From: Alphaproteobacteria bacterium
Lineage (GTDB): Bacteria; Pseudomonadota; Alphaproteobacteria; Micropepsales; Micropepsaceae
Length of the DNA stretch: 64,000 nucleotides
Direction of reading: 5' to 3'
NCBI GenBank assembly: GCA_016124385.1
Contig: WGNU01000005.1
Span: forward strand, 310,001-374,000
Position numbers and translations under genes: made by a program. The notes below the pieces were generated by a model, which was given only the letters and a program-made list of their open reading frames with translations, was not told the DNA's origin and searched no databases. Shown one piece after another: positions 51,048 through 59,097 of the stretch (its first letter is position 1; each line of letters begins with the position of its first letter).

Positions 51048-52329
51048 CGATCGGCAGCTGCGCGAGAAAGGGCCGAAGGATCTGCAGCGTCCGCTCGAGC
51101 GCGTCGTCGCGCGCAAGCGCTTGTGCCGCACGTTCGGCCATCTGCGATCGCGCGGCCGGATCGCCGAGAAGGCGGGCGGCGGCACTCGCGAGCCCCTCCG
51201 CCGAGGCGACTTCCCCCGATCCTTTCGCCGCCACAAGCGCGCGGTACGCCGGCTCGAAATTCATGACATGCGGCCCGTGCAGGATCGGACAGGCGAGGCG
51301 TGCGGGCTCGTAAGGGTTCTGCCCGCCATGCGCCACCAGGCTGCCGCCGATGAAGGCGAGATCGGCAAGCCGGTAGAAGAGGCCGAGCTCCCCCAGCGTA
51401 TCGGCGACGTAGGTCTGGGTCTTCTCGAGCGGCAGCGCACAGGCGGAGCGGCGGGCGCTCGCGAGCCCCACCCCTTCGGCAAGCGTGGCGACCGCCTCGC
51501 CGCGTTCAGGATGGCGCGGCACGATGATCGTCAGGAGATCAGGGATCGTCCGGGCGATGATTCGATGCGCTTCAAGGACGATTTCGTCCTCGCCCGCATG
51601 CGTGCTCGCCGCCAGAAGAACCGGCCGCGCGCCGATCGCGGATTGGAGGGCGGCGAGGGCCTTGTCGTCCGCCGGAAGCGGTTCGGCCGCCGTCTTCAGG
51701 CTGCCGCTCACCGCGACGGCCTCCGCGCCCAGATCGCTGAGCCGCGCCGCACTCGCCTCGTCCTGCGCGATGACGCCGGTGAAATTCTTCAGGAGCCGAC
51801 GCGACAGGCTGCGCGCGCGCGCCCAGCCGCGATGGCTGCGAGCCGACATGCGCGCATTGACGAGGAGCAGCGGCACGCCGCGCGCGGCGGTCTCGGTGAG
51901 CAGGTTCGGCCAGAGTTCCGATTCCAGCCACAGTGCGAGATCGGGTTTCCAATGCGCGATGAAGCGGCGCACGAACGGCAGGCTATCGACCGGCACGAAT
52001 TGGTGGATCGCATAGGGCGGCAGCCGTTCCGCCATCAGCTGCGAGGAGGTAACGGTGCCGGTCGTGAGGAGAACGGCGAGGTCGTCGCGCTCGCGCCGCA
52101 TCGCCTCCATGAGAGGCAGCGCGGAAAGAGCCTCACCAACGCTTGCGCCGTGCAGCCAGACGAGCGGCGCGCGCGGCCGCGCGAGCTTGGCGATGCCATA
52201 GCGCTCATCGAGCCGGTCCGCGCTTTCCTTGCCGCGCGCGAGCCGGCGCTGCAGGACGACCGGCGCGATCGGCGCGGCCGCGATCGACAGGAGGCGATAG
52301 AGCGACAGCGCGGCCGCATCGAGGATCAT
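51034..52329 (-). CDS. waaA: 3-deoxy-D-manno-octulosonic acid transferase
   Basis: A 431-residue GT-B glycosyltransferase (KdtA) that adds Kdo to lipid IVA. PLVWLHGASVGEALSALPL is the family hallmark, with WLESELWPNLL, VNARMSARSHRGW, LLAASTHAGEDEI and FIGGSLVAHGGQNPYEPA. An N-terminal membrane-associating helix is present (LYRLLSIAAAPIAP). ATG 52329 overlaps the DUF374 stop by four bases (ATGA). Whether one or two Kdo residues are transferred cannot be told. Confidence 0.96.
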   Translation of the reverse strand: MILDAAALSLYRLLSIAAAPIAPVVLQRRLARGKESADRLDERYGIAKLARPRAPLVWLHGASVGEALSALPLMEAMRRERDDLAVLLTTGTVTSSQLMAERLPPYAIHQFVPVDSLPFVRRFIAHWKPDLALWLESELWPNLLTETAARGVPLLLVNARMSARSHRGWARARSLSRRLLKNFTGVIAQDEASAARLSDLGAEAVAVSGSLKTAAEPLPADDKALAALQSAIGARPVLLAASTHAGEDEIVLEAHRIIARTIPDLLTIIVPRHPERGEAVATLAEGVGLASARRSACALPLEKTQTYVADTLGELGLFYRLADLAFIGGSLVAHGGQNPYEPARLACPILHGPHVMNFEPAYRALVAAKGSGEVASAEGLASAAARLLGDPAARSQMAERAAQALARDDALERTLQILRPFLAQLPIDARA

Positions 52330-53093
52330 GAAGCGGCCTCGGCCTCGGCCGCCGCGCCGGCGGGGGCGCTGAGGCGCGGTGCCGGCTCGATCGGCGCGCG
52401 GCCGACCATCCGGTCGGCCTTCAGCGTGACGCCGTTGAGCGAATCCTCGATCTGCTGCGTTGCCTGGGCAAGCGTCTCTGCCGAAGCTCCTTTCTCGACG
52501 GTGATCGGCTCGCCCCACACGAACACGCCGCGTGTGAAGGGTAGCGGCACGAGGAAGCGGTCCCAGGAATTGTGGACGATGCCGGCGCGGGTCGAGGCGC
52601 CGCACGGAATGACCGGCACGCCCGTGATCCGCGCGATCGCGGCGACCCCGTCGCCCGCCCGCATGCGCGGCCCCCGCGGCCCGTCCGGCGTGATGCCGAC
52701 ACATTCGCTGGCCTTCAGTGCACGGATCATCCCGCGCAGCGCGTCCTCGCCGCCGCGCTTGCGGGCCTTGCTGGGATTGGCGCTCGAGCCCCGAATCGAC
52801 TTCATGTCGAAATGTTGGATGGTGCGCGCGATGATGTCGCCGTCGCGGTGCCGCGAGATCATCATGTTGATAGGCGCGCCGCGCCGCCAGCAATAGGGCA
52901 TGACGGCGATCCGCCCGTGCCAGAAGGCGAGGATGAAGGGCTTGCCCGTATCCCAGAAGGCGGCCGGAACGCTGCCGTTCACGACCTCGAAGCGCGACGT
53001 CCAGAAGACGAGCCGGATGTAGTTGGCCGTGAGCCAGCACAGGATGGCGCGAAACCGCTCGCTATTGAGCATCGATCGGAACATCGCGCTCAC
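52326..53093 (-). CDS. DUF374 lysophospholipid acyltransferase-family protein
   Basis: A 255-residue protein of the lysophospholipid acyltransferase-like superfamily. It has FWHGRIAVMPYCWRRG (the family's catalytic His region), MISRHRDGDIIARTI, ITPDGPRGPRMR and VIPCGASTRAGI. DUF374 genes almost always sit beside waaA in alphaproteobacteria and are presumed to acylate lipid A or a precursor. A low-complexity Ala/Glu tail ends it. ATG overlap with msbA's stop is four bases, and with waaA four bases. Confidence 0.9.
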   Translation of the reverse strand: MSAMFRSMLNSERFRAILCWLTANYIRLVFWTSRFEVVNGSVPAAFWDTGKPFILAFWHGRIAVMPYCWRRGAPINMMISRHRDGDIIARTIQHFDMKSIRGSSANPSKARKRGGEDALRGMIRALKASECVGITPDGPRGPRMRAGDGVAAIARITGVPVIPCGASTRAGIVHNSWDRFLVPLPFTRGVFVWGEPITVEKGASAETLAQATQQIEDSLNGVTLKADRMVGRAPIEPAPRLSAPAGAAAEAEAAS

Positions 53094-54934
53094 GCGTTCG
53101 ACTGGACGGCGCCGGCGCGCGCGTTTTCGCCGTGTTCGAATTGCGTGCGGTAGAGCCGCGCATAGAGCCCGCCTCGGCCGAGCAACTCCAAATGCGTGCC
53201 GATATCGATGACGCGGCCCTGGTCGAGCACGACGATGAGGTCTGCATCGATGACGGTGGAAAGCCGGTGCGCGATGACAAGCGACGTGCGCCCTTCCATC
53301 AGCCGCAAGAGCGCCTCCTGAATCTGGCGCTCGCTCTCGCTGTCGAGCGCGCTCGTCGCCTCATCGAGGAGGAGGATGGGCGCGTCCTTGAGGATCGCGC
53401 GCGCGATCGCGATGCGCTGGCGCTGGCCGCCCGAAAGCCGCCCGCCGCGTTCCCCGACGCGGGTGTCGTAGCCTTCCGGAAGCTCGAGGATGAAATCATG
53501 CGCCGCCGCCGCTTTCGCCGCCGCGATGATGTCCTCATCGTTCGCCCCCGCGCGGCCGAAGCCGATATTGGCGCGCACGGTGTCATCGAAGAGCACGATG
53601 TCCTGGCTGACGAGCGCGATCGCCTGGCGAAGCGAGGCGAGGGTCACCTGGCGCACGTCCTGACCGTCGATCCGCACCGCCCCGCCCGAAACGTCATAAA
53701 GGCGCGGCAGGAGATTGAAGAGCGTGCTCTTGCCCGCGCCGCTGGGGCCGACGAGCGCGACGGTCTTGCCCGCCGGCACGCGCAGGCTGACGTGGTGGAG
53801 TGCGGGCGTGCCGCTCTGATAGCTGAAGGCGACGTCCTCAAAGGCGATCTCCGCGCCCTCGACCGCCAGCGGCTTGGCCTCAGGCGCATCGACGATGGTC
53901 GGCTTCTCATCCAGCAGCGCGAAGATGCGGATCGCCGCCGCGAGCCCTTCCTGGACGGCCGCGTTCAGCGATCCGACCGCCCGCGCGGGCTGAGACGCCA
54001 TCGCGAGCGCGCCGACGAAGCCGACGAAATCGCCGATCGTGCTCGCCCCCGTCGTGATGCGAAACCCGACGAACGCGATTACGCCCGCAAGGCCAAGGCC
54101 CGCGAGCACTTCGAGCAGCGGATCAATCAGCGAGCGGTTGCGCACGATCTTGAGAACGATCGAACGCACGGCCTCGAACGTCGCGCCAGCCCGGCGCGTC
54201 TCATAGGCCTCAAGGCCATAGGTTTTGACAAGCCGGATGCCTGAGAGGCTCTCATTGAGAAGCGACGTGAGAAGCCCCGCCTGTTCTTGTGAGCGTGTCG
54301 AGAGCTTGCGCGAACGGTTGCCGATCTGGATGACCGGCACTGCGCCCAGCGGGAACAGGACGAGCACCGCGAGCGCCAGCGCCCAGTCCAGATAGATCAT
54401 CGTGCCGACGAGCCCGACCAGCGTCAGCACGTCGCGCAGCAGATTGGTCGTGATGCGCCCCAGCGCATCGCGCAGCGCGCCCAGATCGTTCGTGAAGCGC
54501 GAGATGAAGGTACCCGTCGGCTCGCGGGTGAGGCGCGCGAGGTCAGCCCGCAGCAGATGGCCGAACATCGCCTTCTGGATGTCGGTCGTCACGCGCATCG
54601 TTGTCGCGTTGAGCTGAACCGTCTGAAGGTAGAGCGAGGCGCCCCGGAGAGCCGTCACCGCGATCGCGACCGGCGGCACAAGCCAATAGACCTGCTCGTT
54701 CTTCGCCTCGAAGAGATCGAACGTCCAGGAGAGGAGCAGGGGATAGGCGGAGGACGAGGCCGCCACGAGCACCATGAAAAGGCCGCAAAGCAGCAATTGC
54801 CCCCAATAGGGGCTCACCCAGTCGCGCCACAGCCGGTTAAGGAGCGCCGCGCTGGACTGGCCGGCGGCGACGCGCGCAGAGGCTGCGCTTATCGCCGGCA
54901 AGCCTAGAGGATCGGGCGCGCGTGTCTCTGCCAT
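53090..54934 (-). CDS. msbA: ABC transporter ATP-binding/permease protein, MsbA type
   Basis: A 614-residue half-transporter with six transmembrane helices (about 45-330) and a C-terminal ATPase. Walker A is VGPSGAGKST, the signature LSGGQRQRIAIARA, Walker B ILLLDEATSALD, switch His in VIAHRLST. Position at the head of the DUF374-waaA-lpxK-lpxL operon makes it the lipid A-core flippase MsbA. ATG 54934 is 104 bases from the divergent phosphatase gene. ABC exporters for other lipids share this layout, but the context is strong. Confidence 0.92.
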   Translation of the reverse strand: MAETRAPDPLGLPAISAASARVAAGQSSAALLNRLWRDWVSPYWGQLLLCGLFMVLVAASSSAYPLLLSWTFDLFEAKNEQVYWLVPPVAIAVTALRGASLYLQTVQLNATTMRVTTDIQKAMFGHLLRADLARLTREPTGTFISRFTNDLGALRDALGRITTNLLRDVLTLVGLVGTMIYLDWALALAVLVLFPLGAVPVIQIGNRSRKLSTRSQEQAGLLTSLLNESLSGIRLVKTYGLEAYETRRAGATFEAVRSIVLKIVRNRSLIDPLLEVLAGLGLAGVIAFVGFRITTGASTIGDFVGFVGALAMASQPARAVGSLNAAVQEGLAAAIRIFALLDEKPTIVDAPEAKPLAVEGAEIAFEDVAFSYQSGTPALHHVSLRVPAGKTVALVGPSGAGKSTLFNLLPRLYDVSGGAVRIDGQDVRQVTLASLRQAIALVSQDIVLFDDTVRANIGFGRAGANDEDIIAAAKAAAAHDFILELPEGYDTRVGERGGRLSGGQRQRIAIARAILKDAPILLLDEATSALDSESERQIQEALLRLMEGRTSLVIAHRLSTVIDADLIVVLDQGRVIDIGTHLELLGRGGLYARLYRTQFEHGENARAGAVQSNA

Positions 54935-55038
54935 GGCGCCGTTCTTATCGCGCTTGCCCCTCGAACGGAAATCTGTTTGAAGCCGCCGCGAGGCTAGACT
55001 GCCCCGGATGAGGGCCTGAACGAGCGAAAGGTTAATGC

Positions 55039-55836
55039 GTGGGCGTGGAGACCCCTGGGACACGGAGCATCGATCTCAGAATCCCGATCTCCCCCGCGAT
55101 GGCCGCCGAGCCAAATCTGAGGGCCTGGCTGGAGAGCCGCGCCCCGATCGAGGAGGGCTTGCTGCGCTCTGAGCCCTGGCGGGTCGATACGTCGACCGCC
55201 TGGCGCCGATTCCGAACGCTGATCGATATGTACGCGGTCGACCACGGCGTCTTCCGCACGCTCTACGCCAATCGCCACCGGATTTCCGGGCGCATGTGGC
55301 GGGCAAGCCAGCCCGCGCCCTATCAGCTCGCGGGGGCCGCGCGGCTGGGCGTGAAGACCATCATCAATTTGCGCGGCGCGCGGGCTTCCGGCACCTATGT
55401 GCTGGAGCGCGAGGCGTGCGAGCGGTTGGGGCTCACGCTCGTCAATTTCTCGCTCGGCTCGCGCGAGGCGCCGCGCCGCGAGGCGCTGCTTGGCGCGGCG
55501 GAATTGTTCCGCCTGATCGAATATCCAGCCCTCATGCACTGTAAGTCGGGCGCGGACCGGGTGGGATTCATGAGCGCGCTTTATCTGGCGCTGCAGGAGG
55601 GCCGGCCGGTGCCCGAGGCGATGCGGCAATTGTCGCTGCGCTACGGCCATGTGCGCCAGGGAAAAACCGGCATCCTCGATCTCTTCTTCGAGACCTATCT
55701 CGCTGAGACGAAAGACACGGCCGCTTCGCTCCTTGAATGGATCACCAACGACTACGATCAGAAGCGGCTCACGGACTCGTTCCACGAGACCTGGTGGGGC
55801 GGTCTGCTAGTCGACCGCATCTTGCGGCGCGAATAG
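55039..55836 (+). CDS. CX5R (tyrosine/dual-specificity type) protein phosphatase family protein
   Basis: A 265-residue protein. The phosphatase loop is HCKSGADRVG with Cys C168 and Arg R174 (HCx5R). A substrate strand ASQPAPYQLAG, and LGVKTIINLRG near 105, match bacterial DSP/PTP-like proteins sometimes found with LPS genes. GTG 55039 has AAAGG upstream; ATG 55099 in frame would shorten it by 20 residues. Divergent from msbA. The target may be an inositol phosphate, lipid phosphate or tyrosine; not decidable. Confidence 0.85.
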   Translation: MGVETPGTRSIDLRIPISPAMAAEPNLRAWLESRAPIEEGLLRSEPWRVDTSTAWRRFRTLIDMYAVDHGVFRTLYANRHRISGRMWRASQPAPYQLAGAARLGVKTIINLRGARASGTYVLEREACERLGLTLVNFSLGSREAPRREALLGAAELFRLIEYPALMHCKSGADRVGFMSALYLALQEGRPVPEAMRQLSLRYGHVRQGKTGILDLFFETYLAETKDTAASLLEWITNDYDQKRLTDSFHETWWGGLLVDRILRRE

Positions 55837-55907
55837 CCCCAAGAGGGAACAAATCGGTGCGCGGCGCGTTTTCCTTCACGGGTGACACAACGCGAGGGAA
55901 ATTCCCG

Positions 55908-56039
55908 ATGTCCCGCACGACGCTTCTGGCACTGGTCTTGGTCATCGGCGCGGTCGGCGCGTTCCTGTTCTATCAGGAACAGAAGGACGACACGACGATC
56001 GACCTTCCCGGTGACAACGACATCACGATCGAGCGCTAG
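55908..56039 (+). CDS. 43-residue single-pass membrane peptide
   Basis: A short gene with ATG 55908 preceded by GAGGGAA. The peptide has one hydrophobic helix (LLALVLVIGAVGAFLFY, residues 6-22) followed by an acidic tail (DDTTIDLPGDNDITIE). That one-helix plus acidic-tail pattern is common in small alphaproteobacterial inner-membrane proteins of unknown function. It follows the phosphatase gene by 71 bases and converges with phaZ. Codon bias matches the genome, which supports it being real. Confidence 0.7.
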   Translation: MSRTTLLALVLVIGAVGAFLFYQEQKDDTTIDLPGDNDITIER

Positions 56040-56051
56040 GCGGGCGCGGCC

Positions 56052-56897
56052 TCAGGCTGGCTGGGCGGCAGCGAAAGGGCGGGGCGCGTGCTCCGGCCGG
56101 TCCAGGAAGTCGCGGATGATCGGCGTGATCTCGCCGAGCTGCGCGATGATGAAGAGATGCCCGCCGCCTTTGACGACGTGAAGCTCAGACCGCGGAATGA
56201 ACGCCTTCAGGATCTTCGCGTTGATGAGCGGCACGATCTTGTCGCGGTCGCCCGCCAGGATGAGAGTCGGGTGCGTGAGAAACGGCAGGAACGGCAGGCT
56301 CGTCCAGCCGATCATGGCGAAGAGCTGGAACAGATAGCCCCGCATCGTCGGCGGCATGATGCGGATTGAATGCTCCTTCATCACCGATTCGGCATCGCCA
56401 TAGAGCGTCTTGAAATTCGCCATCAGATAATCGGGATCGACGTAGCGGCGGGGCGAGGCCATCTTGCTGAGCACTTTGGGGCTGCCCGGCACCATCGTCA
56501 TGCCGGACGTCGTCGCCGCGAGGATGATCTTGCGCGTGCGCCGGGGATATTGGAACGCGAATTGCTGCGCGCCGCCCCCGCCCCATGAAACGCCGATGAC
56601 GTCCACCTTCGCGAAGCCATGCGCGTCGAGGAGCTTCGCCGCGACCCGCGCCACCCACCACGGCCGATAGGGCAGGCGCGGGGTCGGCGAGCCGCCGATC
56701 CCCGGCATGTCGAACGTGATGATGTCGCGGTCCGGGAAGGATTCCGCCAATGGCTGCGCGAGTTCGAGATTGGCGCCGATCCCGTTGAAGAAGAGGATCG
56801 GCACGGCCGAAGGATTGCTGCCCCGCCAGCGCGCGGTCCGCAGCTCCTGCCGGCCGAGGGTGCGGAAAATGATCTCTGGTTCCCGCTTCTGACGCAT
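56052..56897 (-). CDS. phaZ: Intracellular poly(3-hydroxyalkanoate) depolymerase-like alpha/beta hydrolase
   Basis: A 281-residue alpha/beta hydrolase. The nucleophile elbow GVSWGGGGAQQFA puts Ser at residue 104. Asp lies in ILAGDRDKIVP and His in VKGGGHLF. FFNGIGANLELAQPLAESF near the N-terminus and length match the Pseudomonas-type intracellular mcl-PHA depolymerase. It follows phaC by 49 bases on the same strand, the same pairing as in pseudomonads. ATG 56897 has AGAGGAAAG upstream, better than ATG 56924 or 56954. Degrades the stored polymer to (R)-3-hydroxyacids. Confidence 0.88.
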   Translation of the reverse strand: MRQKREPEIIFRTLGRQELRTARWRGSNPSAVPILFFNGIGANLELAQPLAESFPDRDIITFDMPGIGGSPTPRLPYRPWWVARVAAKLLDAHGFAKVDVIGVSWGGGGAQQFAFQYPRRTRKIILAATTSGMTMVPGSPKVLSKMASPRRYVDPDYLMANFKTLYGDAESVMKEHSIRIMPPTMRGYLFQLFAMIGWTSLPFLPFLTHPTLILAGDRDKIVPLINAKILKAFIPRSELHVVKGGGHLFIIAQLGEITPIIRDFLDRPEHAPRPFAAAQPA

Positions 56898-56946
56898 CGG
56901 GCTTTCCTCTTCAGACGGTCGCATGGGTGTGCCGCGTCGGCTCGGT

Positions 56947-58626
56947 CTAGCCAAGGACGTAGAGCCCCGGCGCCGGATCGAGCGGCTTGAAGCCCGGCCC
57001 GCCGAGCCGCTTGGGGGCGGGGACCGACTCGCCCGAGCGCGCGATCAGCCAATCGGCCCAAGTCTCCCACCACGAGCCCTTGTTGTCGCTCGCGCCCGCC
57101 GCCCACTCGTCCGGCGAGGCGGGAAGCGCCGGGTTCGTGAAGAAGCGCGCTTTCGGCTTTCCCGGCGGATTGATGAGCGATTGGATGTGGCCGCTCGAAG
57201 AGAGGATGAACGTGATGTCGCCGCCCATCAGCTGCGTCGTGCGGTAGACGGCGCGCCACGGCGTGATGTGATCGGTCGCACCGGCGACAATGAACGTATC
57301 GTTCTTCACCTTCGAGAGATCGAGCTTATGACCGAGGAAAGTCACCGTGCCCGGTTTCGCCATCGGCTGGCGCTCGAACATGTCGAGATAGTCCGAGTGA
57401 AGCTGCGCGGGCAGGTTCGTCGAATCGTTGTTCCAATAGAGAATGTCGAAGGGCGGCGGGTCCTCGCCAAGCAGGTAATTGTTGATGACGTAGTTCCAGA
57501 TGAGGTCGTTCGGCCGCAGCCAGGCGAACGTGCGGCTGAGGTCCTGGCCGGTGAGGATGCCCTTCTTGCGCGAGCGCGCGCGAGCGATCTGGATCGCGCG
57601 CTTGGTGACGAACGCGCCCGTGTCGCTGTCCTCGCGGCGGGGGTCCAGCACGCAGACCTGGAATGAGACCGCGTTGATCCGGTGGTCCTTCTCGGCCGCC
57701 AGATGCGAGAGGAGCGTTGCGAGCGTGATCCCGCCCGAACACGCGCCCGAGACGTTGAGTTGCTTCTGCTTGGTGATCTTCAGGACCGCATCGCTCGCCT
57801 TGATGATCTCGCGGACATAGGCCTCCAGCCCCCAATCGGCGTGCTCGCGTTGCGGATTGCGCCAGCTGATCGCAAAAAGCTGGATGCCCTTCGACAGCAG
57901 GAAGCGGAAGAGGCTGCGGTCGGGCGTCAAGTCCGAGGCGTAGAATTTATTGATCTGCGGCGGCACGACGAGGAGCGGCATCGCGTGCACCTCCTTCGTC
58001 AGCGGTTTGTACTGGATCAGCTCCAGCATCTCGGTGCGCAGCACCACGCGCCCCTCGGTCGTCGCCAGATTGACGCCGACCTTGAAGGGGCGCTTGTCGA
58101 CTTGGCTGGGCAGGCCGCCATTGTAGCGCATGTCCGAATAGAGATTCTTCAGCCCCCGGACGACCGAGGCGCCCCGCGTGTCGACGAGCTTCTTCAGCGC
58201 CGCCGGATTGCCGACGAGCGAGTTGGTTGGCGCCATCGCGTCGGTCACGAGGTCGAGGATGAAGGTCGCGCGCGTCTTGTCGACTTGGTCGAGATCGAGA
58301 TCGTCGAGCCAATTGGATAGGTTCTTCTTCAGCGCCAGGAACGTCTGCATGCCGCGCTTGTAGATCGGGTTCGTCCCCCAGATCTCGTGTGCGAAGCGGC
58401 GGTCCTTGGGGTCGGGCCGGTAACCCGATTGACCGAACAGGATGTCGGCGAAATCCTTGCCGTAGGAACTGGAATGCTTCGTGAAGAGGAGCGGCTGGCG
58501 CACCACTTCGGTGGCCACGATCCCAAGCGCGCGGATCAAGTCTTCGCGGTTGATCCCGACCATCGGATTGAGCGCGACCGTCGATTCTGCCGCTTTTTCG
58601 CTGATGGTTTCCTTCTGCGCGGGCAT
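56947..58626 (-). CDS. phaC: Poly(3-hydroxyalkanoate) synthase, class II-like
   Basis: A 559-residue enzyme polymerising (R)-3-hydroxyacyl-CoA on PHA granules. The lipase-like box is GACSGG with nucleophile C296; the Asp is D452 in ATDHITPW and the His H480 in SSGHIQS. Length, the LNPMVGINREDLI opening, FAWLRPNDLIWNYVINNYLL and FDILYWNNDSTNLPA resemble class II (medium-chain-length) synthases of Pseudomonas more than class I, which alphaproteobacteria usually have. ATG 58626 has GGGGAGGAAAG upstream. Followed by phaZ; a PhaJ-like hydratase at 22.9 kb could supply substrate. Confidence 0.93.
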   Translation of the reverse strand: MPAQKETISEKAAESTVALNPMVGINREDLIRALGIVATEVVRQPLLFTKHSSSYGKDFADILFGQSGYRPDPKDRRFAHEIWGTNPIYKRGMQTFLALKKNLSNWLDDLDLDQVDKTRATFILDLVTDAMAPTNSLVGNPAALKKLVDTRGASVVRGLKNLYSDMRYNGGLPSQVDKRPFKVGVNLATTEGRVVLRTEMLELIQYKPLTKEVHAMPLLVVPPQINKFYASDLTPDRSLFRFLLSKGIQLFAISWRNPQREHADWGLEAYVREIIKASDAVLKITKQKQLNVSGACSGGITLATLLSHLAAEKDHRINAVSFQVCVLDPRREDSDTGAFVTKRAIQIARARSRKKGILTGQDLSRTFAWLRPNDLIWNYVINNYLLGEDPPPFDILYWNNDSTNLPAQLHSDYLDMFERQPMAKPGTVTFLGHKLDLSKVKNDTFIVAGATDHITPWRAVYRTTQLMGGDITFILSSSGHIQSLINPPGKPKARFFTNPALPASPDEWAAGASDNKGSWWETWADWLIARSGESVPAPKRLGGPGFKPLDPAPGLYVLG

Positions 58627-58643
58627 CGTTCTTTCCTCCCCGG

Positions 58644-58663
58644 GCGCCGCTTCGGGGCGGCGC
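58644..58663 (-). promoter_or_regulatory. Hairpin in the phaC leader next to its ribosome site
   Basis: On the reverse strand GCGCCGC-CCCGAA-GCGGCGC, a perfect 7-base-pair stem ending 2-3 bases before the GGGGAGG ribosome site of phaC. A possible -10 (TATGAT, 58692-58687) lies upstream, giving a leader of about 55 bases. No T-run follows, so it is not a terminator. Confidence 0.5.
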
Positions 58664-58718
58664 TCCACTATTGTCCGACGGCGGAGATCATACCCCCAAT
58701 CTAAGGCGGCGGGAGCCC

Positions 58719-59012
58719 TTATCCCTTTTGCGGTGCAGCGCGTTTTTTCGCAGGCTTCCGCTTGGCCGGACGGGCAGGCTTGGCCCGGCTACCGCGCGGA
58801 TCGAGCAATTCGTGGAGCGGCACGATGAAATAGCGCATATGCGCGTTGTCGATCGTCGCCCGCGCGGCGGACTGCCAGGATTCGAGCGCTTTATCGTAGC
58901 TCGTATACACGCCTACGATGTGGAGCGCATCAGGATCCTTGAAGCGCGTGCTGCGCAGGGAATCGAGTTCCCCGCCGAGCACGAGATGGAGCGATTGGGG
59001 GGCGGGGGGCAT
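58719..59012 (-). CDS. DUF4170 domain-containing protein
   Basis: A 97-residue protein. The N-terminal 75 residues (SLHLVLGGELDSL, HIVGVYTSYDKALESWQSAA, MRYFIVPLHELLDP) match DUF4170, a small alphaproteobacterial family of unknown role that is usually encoded next to cysQ and pmbA/tldD. The tail is very Lys/Arg/Pro/Ala-rich (KPARPAKRKPAKKRA), so it could bind nucleic acid. ATG 59012 has AGGTGAG upstream; GTG 59027 is an alternative. Last gene of the desaturase-to-DUF4170 chain, 85 bases after cysQ. Confidence 0.85.
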   Translation of the reverse strand: MPPAPQSLHLVLGGELDSLRSTRFKDPDALHIVGVYTSYDKALESWQSAARATIDNAHMRYFIVPLHELLDPRGSRAKPARPAKRKPAKKRAAPQKG

Positions 59013-59097
59013 GGCGCGAAATCTCACCTGAGTCGAGTGGAGTCATTGTCCATGAAACCGGCGGGGTGTCATGGCCCCTGCCGAGAACGGCGGGCCC

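Noticed and set aside
52330-53040. Upstream in-frame extension of waaA on the reverse strand
   Set aside because: It would overlap the whole DUF374 gene in another frame; ATG 52329 with an ATGA junction gives the standard WaaA N-terminus.
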